Positions 43,557 to 50,147 of a stretch of 64,000 nt of DNA are shown one piece after another. Below the pieces are notes generated by a model. That model ran no database searches and was not told the DNA's origin. It saw nothing but the letters and a program-made list of their open reading frames with translations. The DNA is from Chryseobacterium pennae (lineage in GTDB: Bacteria; Bacteroidota; Bacteroidia; Flavobacteriales; Weeksellaceae), in the NCBI RefSeq assembly GCF_003385515.1, contig NZ_QNVT01000005.1, forward strand, positions 62,001 through 126,000, written 5' to 3'. A program made the translations under genes and the position numbers. The stretch's first letter is position 1, and the number at the start of each line of letters is the position of its first letter.

Positions 43557-43600
43557 TGTTATACAAAGATATAAAATATTTTAATTACTATGTTATACAA
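43557..43600 (-). promoter_or_regulatory. Promoter with flanking direct repeats
   Basis: The -7 box TATCTTTG is at 43571-43564 on the minus strand. The 10-bp sequence TGTTATACAA (plus-strand sense) occurs at 43557-43566, overlapping the -7 box, and again at 43591-43600. The spacing suggests a repressor or activator site. Confidence 0.5.
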
Positions 43601-43657
43601 TATACTTAATGGTGTTTAATATAATCTGAGTTCGGGGTAAGAAGATTAAGATGGAAA

Positions 43658-43676
43658 AGGCTGGAAGCTGGAAGAG
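43658..43676 (+). repeat. Dispersed 19-bp intergenic repeat, copy 2
   Basis: AGGCTGGAAGCTGGAAGAG, identical to 21553-21571; both copies are in non-coding spacers and continue into similar GGAAG-rich sequence. Confidence 0.6.
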
Positions 43677-43847
43677 AGAGGCAGGAAGTTAACAGATGGA
43701 CTGAATATTTCTTCGGATTACCGTAAAACCTGACAGATTCGTCCCAGAAAATAAATAAAATCCTGTTATAGTTGTTTTCCTAGGCATCAATAGCTTCCTT
43801 TATTCAGGTTAAATGATGTTTTTATTTTATAACCAGATAACGATATT

Positions 43848-44579
43848 TTATTTCTCTACAGAGATCAGTAACATCATAGGTCTTCGGAGCTCATCTTTCA
43901 TTTCCGGAATTTCTTTCAGCATTTCCGGACTTGGTCCCGGTTCAATAATTTCTCTTATTTTGAAACCGTGTTTCAGTAAAGTATTCAGATAAGAAGTTAA
44001 AGTTCTGTGATATTTGGTAACGTTTTCTCCTAAGAATGTAGTATTTCTTTTTCCTTCCATAAAATATCTGTCAACCGGCCAGCAGGTTTTTTCTCCGTCT
44101 TTATCGTAAACCCAGTCCTGTCCTCCTTCAGCAGTAAAAACAGGATGTTCCACGGAGAATACAAAATGTCCACCTAAAGTCAGCCATTGATAAATATTTT
44201 GAGCGATGATGTCAAAAGATTTTACATAATGCAGTGTTAATGAGCTTAGGATAATATCAAACTGTTCTGCAGGATAATCAATATCTTCCAGGGCTTTTCT
44301 TTCATATAGAATTCCTTCCAGATTATTGATTTCCTGTGCTCTGGCCAGCATTTTTTCAGAAAGATCAATACCAATTACAGATTTTGCTCCATTTTCTATG
44401 GCATACCGGCAATGCCATCCGAATCCACAGCCAAGATCAAGTATGTTTTTTCCTTTAAAATCAGGTAACATATTTTTCAGGGCATGCCATTCTCCGGCTC
44501 CTTCCAGTCCCAATTGGGAACGGAGCATTTTTTCATACTGGTCAAAAAAAGACGGGTTGTCGTATTTATTTTCTTTCAT
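43848..44579 (-). CDS. Class I SAM-dependent methyltransferase
   Basis: A 243-aa methyltransferase. The SAM-binding motif I is ILDLGCGFGWHCRYA, with GIDLSEKMLARA at motif Post I (the Asp binds the ribose) and IILSSLTLHYV at motif II. The C-terminal part contains YHRTLTSYLNTLLKHGF and PRPMMLLI-like ending. The ATG at 44579 (MKENKYDN) is chosen because the upstream extension is hydrophobic and non-conserved. The methyl acceptor is unknown; a small molecule is more likely than nucleic acid or protein. Confidence 0.88.
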   Translation of the reverse strand: MKENKYDNPSFFDQYEKMLRSQLGLEGAGEWHALKNMLPDFKGKNILDLGCGFGWHCRYAIENGAKSVIGIDLSEKMLARAQEINNLEGILYERKALEDIDYPAEQFDIILSSLTLHYVKSFDIIAQNIYQWLTLGGHFVFSVEHPVFTAEGGQDWVYDKDGEKTCWPVDRYFMEGKRNTTFLGENVTKYHRTLTSYLNTLLKHGFKIREIIEPGPSPEMLKEIPEMKDELRRPMMLLISVEK

Positions 44580-44676
44580 GACAGGAACATTTAAAGTTTT
44601 AAAACCGGAATTAATGAACAATAAATTTACGAATATTAGCTGGAAAAGTTTAAAGCGCTGATTCAAAATTTGTCAA

Positions 44677-44704
44677 AGAAAAATCCTTTACAAAATAAAG
44701 GATT
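44677..44704 (-). terminator. Intrinsic terminator after the small membrane protein gene
   Basis: Stem AATCCTTTA / TAAAGGATT with a 5-nt loop, then T-rich sequence on the minus strand, 24 bp beyond the stop at 44728. Confidence 0.78.
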
Positions 44705-44727
44705 GAATGTTATAGATGTAAATGATT

Positions 44728-44928
44728 TTATCTTCTGCCCTCACGAACTGCTCGGATTAAATCTTCATTTCGTTGATTAGCTCTTTCATTATTTAAAGAC
44801 ATCACTGCCCAAATAGCTGCAGGAAGCCATCCAATTAAGGTAATCTGTAAAATAAAACAGATAATTCCGGTAATAACTTTTCCTCTAACAATAAAAGATA
44901 GAAAGGGAAGCACGATAGCTAAGAACAT
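44728..44928 (-). CDS. YqaE/Pmp3-like small membrane protein
   Basis: A 66-aa protein with two hydrophobic helices (FLAIVLPFLSFIVRG and GIICFILQITLIGWLPAAIWAVM). This is the layout of the YqaE/Pmp3 family of tiny membrane proteins linked to ion and membrane-potential stress. The Ile/Leu-Pro-PxxxF and GWLPAAIWA blocks correspond to the family's GxLPGxIHA region. The C-terminus is polar and Arg-rich (ANQRNEDLIRAVREGRR), longer than in the shortest members. It has its own terminator. Function is inferred from family only. Confidence 0.82.
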   Translation of the reverse strand: MFLAIVLPFLSFIVRGKVITGIICFILQITLIGWLPAAIWAVMSLNNERANQRNEDLIRAVREGRR

Positions 44929-45007
44929 AATTGAAATTTTAAGGTTATTATATAGTTTTATTTGTCAAATGTATTGAATTTGAGTTTAATGGAGAAAATA
45001 GAGTCCG

Positions 45008-45703
45008 TTAATCTTCCATATGCTCATTCCATAATTTTTCAGCGTAGTCCCTGAAAACTTTTGGTCCCTGTTGAAAAGCTTTATCAAAAGTATAAGATCC
45101 CCCTTCATATACAGGTTTCCCATGATCTTCCATTCCTGTTCGAATTTTTGTTTCTCCGCGCATGGCAAACTTTTGTTTTCCTTCATACATGATGACCTTT
45201 AAATCTGAAGGACTTACATCTCCTTTACAGGCAATTTCATACATCATCCAGATTTCAGCAATACCGTTTTTATCAAGATCTGTTACACTTAAAGAATTTT
45301 TCTTAAATGCTGCATCAATATCTACCATACAGTCTTTGATAAAATCATTAACCTTCCAGATTTGTTGGTTATTTTCCAAAGAATAGCACTGGGCGAATAC
45401 TTCAGCATCACCACCATCATTTTCATGTTGAAAATTTTCATTGATGTAAACTCCTGTTTCAGACGTAACAACAATATATTCTCCAGTTGTATCCTTCCAA
45501 CGGAACCCTTCTTTGAAATTTCCTTTATATTGTAATGATTGAGGTACCTGAGCAGAATCAATTTTTGTAGTGATCAAAGAATCTGTTTTTTCTATCTGAT
45601 TAACTTCCGGTGATTGAGCTTCTGATAGAGTGTCTTTCTTTTCTTCTTTACAGTTTAAAAAGAATAGAAACGGAAGGCAATAGAGCAGATGCGTTTTTTT
45701 CAT
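45008..45703 (-). CDS. Hypothetical lipoprotein directly after the tRNA-like genes
   Basis: A 231-aa lipoprotein: signal LLYCLPFLFFLNC with the lipidated Cys at about residue 18, then a lysine/glutamate-rich linker. The main domain contains YKGNFKEGFRWKDTTGEYIVV, VTDLDKNGIAEIWMMYEIACKG and YEGKQKFAMRGETKI. The LDKNGIAEIW part resembles FG-GAP/VCBS-type calcium loops. It may belong to a Riemerella-type family linked by name to surface polysaccharide (recalled, not verified). Its ATG is only 9 nt past the CCA end of the upstream tRNA-like gene, and no promoter box lies between. Confidence 0.82.
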   Translation of the reverse strand: MKKTHLLYCLPFLFFLNCKEEKKDTLSEAQSPEVNQIEKTDSLITTKIDSAQVPQSLQYKGNFKEGFRWKDTTGEYIVVTSETGVYINENFQHENDGGDAEVFAQCYSLENNQQIWKVNDFIKDCMVDIDAAFKKNSLSVTDLDKNGIAEIWMMYEIACKGDVSPSDLKVIMYEGKQKFAMRGETKIRTGMEDHGKPVYEGGSYTFDKAFQQGPKVFRDYAEKLWNEHMED

Positions 45704-45712
45704 AGATTATTT

Positions 45713-45788
45713 TGGATCTGATAACAGGGCTCGAACCTGTGTCCTCCCGGATGAAGAGCCGGGTGTTCTGCCACTGAACTATATCAGA
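45713..45788 (-). tRNA. tRNA-like gene with 8-nt anticodon loop (second of tandem pair)
   Basis: On the minus strand the cloverleaf is complete. Acceptor TCTGATA / TATCAGA (7 bp), spacer TA, D-arm GTTC-AGTGGCA-GAAC with the G18G19 pair, anticodon stem CCCGG / CCGGG, variable AGGAC, T-arm ACAGG-TTCGAGC-CCTGT, discriminator T and an encoded CCA. The anticodon loop is eight bases, CTCTTCAT, instead of seven. Reading U33 as the second base gives anticodon CUU (Lys) or quadruplet CUUC; treating the C as an insertion gives UUC (Glu). It could be a +1 frameshift suppressor, a tRNA mimic or decoy, or a degenerate tRNA. Confidence 0.65.
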
Positions 45789-45792
45789 AATC

Positions 45793-45867
45793 AGGATAGG
45801 TGCAGGGCTCGAACCTGCGTCAACCCGGTTAAAGAGCCAGGTGTTCTGCCACTGAACTAACCTATCC
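45793..45867 (-). tRNA. tRNA-like gene with 8-nt anticodon loop (first of tandem pair)
   Basis: Homologous to the adjacent gene. On the minus strand: acceptor core GATAGGT / ACCTATC, extendable by an outer G-C to 8 bp, spacer TA, D-arm GTTC-AGTGGCA-GAAC, anticodon stem CCTGG / CCGGG, variable TTGAC, T-arm GCAGG-TTCGAGC-CCTGC. The loop is CTCTTTAA, eight bases, so the reading is CUU (Lys), quadruplet CUUU, or UUU (Lys) with an inserted C. No CCA is encoded. It starts 15 bp after the stop of the 436-aa gene and is separated from its partner by only a few bases. All invariant tRNA positions checked by eye are present. Confidence 0.6.
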
Positions 45868-45882
45868 TTTTTATTTTTGTTT

Positions 45883-47193
45883 TCAGAGTTTTCCTGAAAA
45901 ATACTTGTTCTGTCTTAAGACTTTAGCCAGGAAAGGATTGGAAACGGTTACTCCATGTACCAGTTCCGGGGTGGGCTTAAATTCGCTTACCCCATGAATT
46001 CTAGGAGCCATCCAACCTGATTTTTCAGGATCAATACCTGCTTCCTGACAGGCCTTGATGATCATTTCCTTGTTACAGAAAGCTCTTTCCTGAAAAACTT
46101 CCCAAGGCAAAGGTACTACATTCCAAACTTCTGTATTGGGATCTATTTTTCCTCCGCTGGATAAATGCCATGCAATAACATCTGCAGCCATCAGACGCAT
46201 CACCTTCCCAAAACAGATATCTTCAAGAATAGATTCTAATCCCAGTGCATAGATGAGGTTCATCCAGTTATCTCTGGCTTTATTCCAGGCTCCTGCAGTA
46301 TTGTTCCAGGTAGTGGAATCATTGCCTTTCTTTACTGCCATTGTTTTCCTGTAAATATCGTTTTCATTCCAGAGTTCTTCAAGAAAATCTGAAATTTCTT
46401 CAAGAATCTTTGTCCATTTGCCTAAGAGGTTCCCCTTTTGTTCATCATTTAGATGTTCTAAAACTTTAGCATCAGAATAAATATAGGAAATCGCTTCCCA
46501 ATGGGTATTGTCTGACGCTTCCAAACATCTGTTGAACAGCATTTCACATATTTCATCAAATGGTCTTTCCTGACTTTGATTGGTAAAAGTACTTCTTAGG
46601 TTACTTCTGGCATTGAAGTAAGCGATAAAGCAGGCTGTATTCAGATTTTTACTGAAATGATCAAAACTGATGGTGTGGGAAAGTCCGTGCTTGGCTATTT
46701 TCTGAAGTTCAATTTTCTTTGATTCATGAATGAATTTCTGAAGTCTTATTTCAATTCGCTTTAAAAGCCTCCACTTCTTATTGTAATTCCTTTTGGAAAT
46801 ATCCAGTCCGGCCAGTTTTCTCAAATCCTTATTAAGCCTGTCGCTTTTGAAATTATTTTGTCCAAAATCTTTGTGGATCAATGGGGAAACCTCATTTAGA
46901 AAAGTTTCAATCCCGGTTACACTGTGATAACCTGTGTTTTCTTTTTCATTAATCTTAAAGATTTCGATGGCCTTTTTGATCTGTTTTTCTGCACCAATGG
47001 CTGTACCAAAAGTTTCAAGCATTGAAGTATATCCATAGATGCTGTTTTTCAGAGAACGGTTGGCTGCTTTACTCAAAGTAGCAAGCTCATGAATCTTCAG
47101 ATGATTTCTCATTAGCTCAACGATCATTTCCGCTACATCTTCGGGACGGCGGCGCTGATCTAATGATAGATAAAGTTGTTCAATGGTACTCAC
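45883..47193 (-). CDS. Hypothetical 436-aa helical protein upstream of the tRNA-like pair
   Basis: A large cytosolic protein with no signal, membrane helix or family I can name. It starts at a GTG (no ATG is suitable). Conserved-looking blocks include LDQRRRPEDVAEMIVELM near the start, KHGLSHTISFDHFSKN, an AWNKARDNWMNLIYALGLE helix, GKVMRLMAADVIAWHLSSGG, and VVPLPWEVFQERAFC near the C-terminus. Several His, Asp and Trp in these blocks might form an active site. The predicted fold is all-helical. The tRNA-like genes follow within 15 bp and a lipoprotein gene right after them, so one transcript probably carries protein, two tRNA-like RNAs and lipoprotein. An RNA-related function is suspected only from this context. 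Confidence 0.78.
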   Translation of the reverse strand: MSTIEQLYLSLDQRRRPEDVAEMIVELMRNHLKIHELATLSKAANRSLKNSIYGYTSMLETFGTAIGAEKQIKKAIEIFKINEKENTGYHSVTGIETFLNEVSPLIHKDFGQNNFKSDRLNKDLRKLAGLDISKRNYNKKWRLLKRIEIRLQKFIHESKKIELQKIAKHGLSHTISFDHFSKNLNTACFIAYFNARSNLRSTFTNQSQERPFDEICEMLFNRCLEASDNTHWEAISYIYSDAKVLEHLNDEQKGNLLGKWTKILEEISDFLEELWNENDIYRKTMAVKKGNDSTTWNNTAGAWNKARDNWMNLIYALGLESILEDICFGKVMRLMAADVIAWHLSSGGKIDPNTEVWNVVPLPWEVFQERAFCNKEMIIKACQEAGIDPEKSGWMAPRIHGVSEFKPTPELVHGVTVSNPFLAKVLRQNKYFSGKL

Positions 47194-47314
47194 AATTATT
47201 AAGGGGAAAAAATATTTATTATCAAATTATTTTTACACTACGAATCATATTGGTTGATCGTTTATTTCCTTTCTATATTTCTTTTAAGTAGTTAATTATT
47301 GGTTGACTTTAGAA

Positions 47315-47902
47315 TTAAATAATTATTATTGATTCATCAATAACTTCAATAGAATTTTTTTGTCTTAAAATAATATTATGTTTATTTTTTAAATTTAAAA
47401 CATAAGTAGGGGATAAACTAAAATTTGCAAAAGGTTCTCTTTGCTCAGGAAGAGAAGCTAATAAATAAGAAGTGTTTTCTTTTTTGTTAAAAACTCCAGA
47501 TTGAATATAGTGATATCTAGTTCTAAATAGTTGTTTAATTGCTTTTTCTAAATTCTTTTGATTATTAAGGGGGTTAGAGCTATATTTTAATTCTGTAAAT
47601 AAAATCCAACTTTTGCGATTACTAATATTAGGAAAGCTTGATGATTCACATTGAGATTTAGAATTACCATTAGTATGGGTGAAACTATTGTTATCAAAGA
47701 CTATTGTACTTATCATAAGATTGCTATTATTTAAAATAGTAAAATATGAAATATCAGTTGGTGGAGTAGGAGAAAATATTTCAACCGATCTTTTTATTGG
47801 AAGGTGGTTTGTCTGGTTAGTGTAATCCGCAACATAAATGTTTTTATCATTATCAATTATGGTGTGGTGAGTATATTTAGTTAGGATATTAGTTTTTATC
47901 AT
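47315..47902 (-). CDS. Small effector-like protein paired with AAA ATPase, possible ExK nuclease
   Basis: A 195-aa protein encoded 1 bp after the ATPase gene, so surely co-transcribed. The middle contains ILFTELKYSS followed by a helix KNLEKAIKQLFRTRYHYIQ. A hydrophobic strand ending in ExK followed by a helix with a conserved Gln resembles the core of PD-(D/E)xK nucleases. The upstream acidic residue is uncertain: the nearest are a Glu ~18 residues and an Asp ~35 residues before. No HNH, TOPRIM or toxin motif is seen. The gene is strikingly AT-rich, with many Asn, Ile and Lys codons, unlike its neighbours on both sides. Function unknown; effector of a two-gene defence-type module is the leading idea. 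Confidence 0.7.
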   Translation of the reverse strand: MIKTNILTKYTHHTIIDNDKNIYVADYTNQTNHLPIKRSVEIFSPTPPTDISYFTILNNSNLMISTIVFDNNSFTHTNGNSKSQCESSSFPNISNRKSWILFTELKYSSNPLNNQKNLEKAIKQLFRTRYHYIQSGVFNKKENTSYLLASLPEQREPFANFSLSPTYVLNLKNKHNIILRQKNSIEVIDESIIII

Positions 47903-47903
47903 A

Positions 47904-49163
47904 TTAGTCTAAAAAATTTAACAAAAAGTAGAAATCATCCATTACTTCTTTCATTTGTGAATCAAAATAATTTTCACCAATCAATCCATTTTCTTGTTGA
48001 ATGTTATTAATCGTTCCATTTTTGATCTCAAAAATATTTATATTGTCAGGTGATATTGCTGAATTATAACAATTTATTCTGTCAATTAAATTGGAAGGAA
48101 TTTTATTCTTAACTAAATATGTTAACATACAGTTATTTATTGCGTATAATATATAAGGACTGTGTGTCGTTAGAGTTAAAGAGTGGTCATACTCATTATT
48201 TAAATAGTTTAATAATTTATAACAAAGCTGTTTTTGTGTAGAAGGAAATAAATTTTGCTCAGGCTCTTCAATAATTAGATTTGTTTTATGTGTATTAAAT
48301 AAATTTTTACTTACTTCTCTATACTTTTCTATAAGTGGTAAGACACTATTATCATTGTCCATTGTCAATTTATTTAATTTTGCCCACTTCTCTTCTCTAT
48401 TTTCATTATTATCATGATCCTTAAAATAGGGATCAACAATGAATTTTTTTACAATTAGTTGAGTCACTTTAATTTTTGCTTCATCTAATTCGTATGAAGA
48501 AGAACTTTCTCCTTTATAGAGATTTATAATTAAATTATCAACCATGGTTAATAATGGAATTACAGATTGTAAACCACTAGATGCTTGTGAAAGAAGTATG
48601 TCATAGTCATCGCTAACTATATGACTTTCTTTATTATCTTCAGAATAATAATAATTAGCACCAATATCTAATACTGAGAATTTTTTTTCAGAATTATAAT
48701 TTTTTCTTGTATCAAACCAATCGTAAAGATAACTTTTTAAATAATTATTGGGTAATTCTATTTTTTCCATTTCAGGTAGAATTACCATACTTCTTTCTGA
48801 AGGTATGTAGGAAATTTTTGTTCTCTTATAATCAAATCTAGTGTGTAACCAATTTATTTCTAGTTCATAATTAGAGTATTTAATTTCAATGGCCTCGCCT
48901 TTATAAATTATTTCACTATTTGGATAAAAATAACCTTTCATTTTGTGAAAAGTTTCTAATTTCTCAATAAAATATTGAGTAGTAAATTTATCAAGAGATT
49001 GATGAAATGAAATTTCTTTTTCAACCCAGCTACAAAAACTGAGAATTTTAGCAATAGTACTTTTACCACTACTTTGTCTCCCCATAAAAATATTTATTTT
49101 TTTTATAGTTATAGAAACTTCTTTAATGGGACCAATATTTTTAATAGTCAGTTTTTTTGACAT
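47904..49163 (-). CDS. ABC-type AAA ATPase (RecF/OLD-like) of a two-gene module
   Basis: A 419-aa ATPase. Walker A is GRQSSGKST (residues 28-36) in the expected place after the N-terminal strand IKNIGPIKEVSITI. The ABC-signature region is SSGLQSVIPLL, Walker B is NLIIEEPEQNLFP, and the switch His is in LTTHSPYILYAI. This is the pattern of RecF/OLD/PtuA-type ATPases that partner with nuclease or toxin subunits in phage defence. There is no TOPRIM domain at the C-terminus, so it is not a single-chain OLD nuclease. A TAGTTTTG -7 box lies at 49193-49186, with a ~22-bp leader. The gene and its partner are much more AT-rich than the flanks, which suggests horizontal acquisition. Confidence 0.85.
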   Translation of the reverse strand: MSKKLTIKNIGPIKEVSITIKKINIFMGRQSSGKSTIAKILSFCSWVEKEISFHQSLDKFTTQYFIEKLETFHKMKGYFYPNSEIIYKGEAIEIKYSNYELEINWLHTRFDYKRTKISYIPSERSMVILPEMEKIELPNNYLKSYLYDWFDTRKNYNSEKKFSVLDIGANYYYSEDNKESHIVSDDYDILLSQASSGLQSVIPLLTMVDNLIINLYKGESSSSYELDEAKIKVTQLIVKKFIVDPYFKDHDNNENREEKWAKLNKLTMDNDNSVLPLIEKYREVSKNLFNTHKTNLIIEEPEQNLFPSTQKQLCYKLLNYLNNEYDHSLTLTTHSPYILYAINNCMLTYLVKNKIPSNLIDRINCYNSAISPDNINIFEIKNGTINNIQQENGLIGENYFDSQMKEVMDDFYFLLNFLD

Positions 49164-49185
49164 AATTTTATCGTTTTTTATAATG

Positions 49186-49193
49186 CAAAACTA
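49186..49193 (-). promoter_or_regulatory. -7 box of the AAA ATPase gene
   Basis: TAGTTTTG on the minus strand, an exact TAnnTTTG match, 22 bp before the ATG at 49163. No TTG at -33. Confidence 0.5.
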
Positions 49194-49290
49194 ATGAAAT
49201 TTGATATATAATATTATCTTATTTCTAGAGCTGTGATTGCATCGTTTTTATCAGTTTTAATTTAATTATTATTACTTGTACTTGTTCTGT

Positions 49291-49704
49291 TTATGAGATT
49301 AAATTTTTCATGACCTTATCCGTTGTCAACAACTCACCCTGAGGAATCTGATGATTAAGATAAGTAAACAGCAAATGGGTTACCCAGCTGTTTTCAATAT
49401 CATGAATATAATAAGAAGAAATTAGTCCAAAATCATCGGAAATATAAGCAGGCAGTTCAGATGAACCGGTAGCTTTGAAAACAGAGATAAACATTTCCTT
49501 TCGGATATGGGTAATGGCATCTTCGGTTTCTTCATCAGTTACTTTTTCTTCTACAGCATGATAAGCCTTCATCCATGCATCTGAAAATTTCGGAAGATCT
49601 CTGTTGTCCAGTATTTCATCAATGTTTTCAGGATCAATATTTTGGAGAGCAGCTTTTAATGATTTATTAAAAGCTGCTTCCAGTTTATGTATTTTTTTTG
49701 TCAT
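49291..49704 (-). CDS. Hypothetical protein
   Basis: A 137-aa acidic helical protein without recognised domain. Its end, FGLISSYYIHDIENSWVTHLLFTYLNHQIPQGEL, is the most distinctive part. It begins ~29 bp after the end of the TPR gene on the same strand and looks like part of the M3 peptidase/TPR neighbourhood rather than of the AT-rich cassette; its base composition is normal. Function unknown. Confidence 0.75.
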   Translation of the reverse strand: MTKKIHKLEAAFNKSLKAALQNIDPENIDEILDNRDLPKFSDAWMKAYHAVEEKVTDEETEDAITHIRKEMFISVFKATGSSELPAYISDDFGLISSYYIHDIENSWVTHLLFTYLNHQIPQGELLTTDKVMKNLIS

Positions 49705-49733
49705 TATTTAAAAAAGATATTATCCAAAAGCTC

Positions 49734-50117
49734 TTAATGAGATTGTGGGTCAAAATAGGCTTTAAAAGTAAGAGGGTTCTCCACTTTATCTTCAGCTTCT
49801 TCCAGATATTCTAAATATTCTGACTGATGTTTTTCCATATAAACCATAACAATAGCAAGGTTTACAAAAAGATTTTTATCCTCAGAGCCTAAGTTTAAAG
49901 CCATTTTTAAATAATCTAAAGCCTTCTCATTTTCTCCCATATCAGAATAAATTGCACCAATGTTGATGAGCGCAGAAGTGTTCTCAGGTTCAATAAGCAG
50001 AATTTCATCTAATTCTTTGACTAAAAGATCGTTTAAAGTATCCCAATGATCTTCATTTTCCCATCTTTTTGCCTGGAGTTTTTTAACGTTTTCGAGTCTT
50101 TGTGGTATACTATTCAT
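49734..50117 (-). CDS. Small TPR-repeat protein
   Basis: A 127-aa cytosolic protein with two to three tetratricopeptide repeats: residues ~47-80 (ALINIGAIYSDMGENEKALDYLKMAL) fit the W/L-G-Y-A-P consensus, with another partial unit after it. TPRs mediate protein-protein contacts. The partner is unknown. It lies 30 bp downstream of the M3 peptidase stop on the same strand, and a hypothetical gene follows, so the three may be transcribed together. Confidence 0.82.
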   Translation of the reverse strand: MNSIPQRLENVKKLQAKRWENEDHWDTLNDLLVKELDEILLIEPENTSALINIGAIYSDMGENEKALDYLKMALNLGSEDKNLFVNLAIVMVYMEKHQSEYLEYLEEAEDKVENPLTFKAYFDPQSH

Positions 50118-50147
50118 TTGTTTTTGAGATATATCTGAATGTTTTTC

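Noticed and set aside
45713..45867. Selenocysteine tRNA (UCA reading in one loop, 8-bp acceptor in the other)
   Set aside because: The variable region is only five bases, the D-arm is ordinary, and no selD/selA genes are near; the 8-nt loops give these readings by chance.
47315..49163. Assignment to Septu, PARIS or OLD/Gabija
   Set aside because: No HNH or TOPRIM motif and no helicase partner is visible; only the ATPase type is shared. Left as an unclassified pair.
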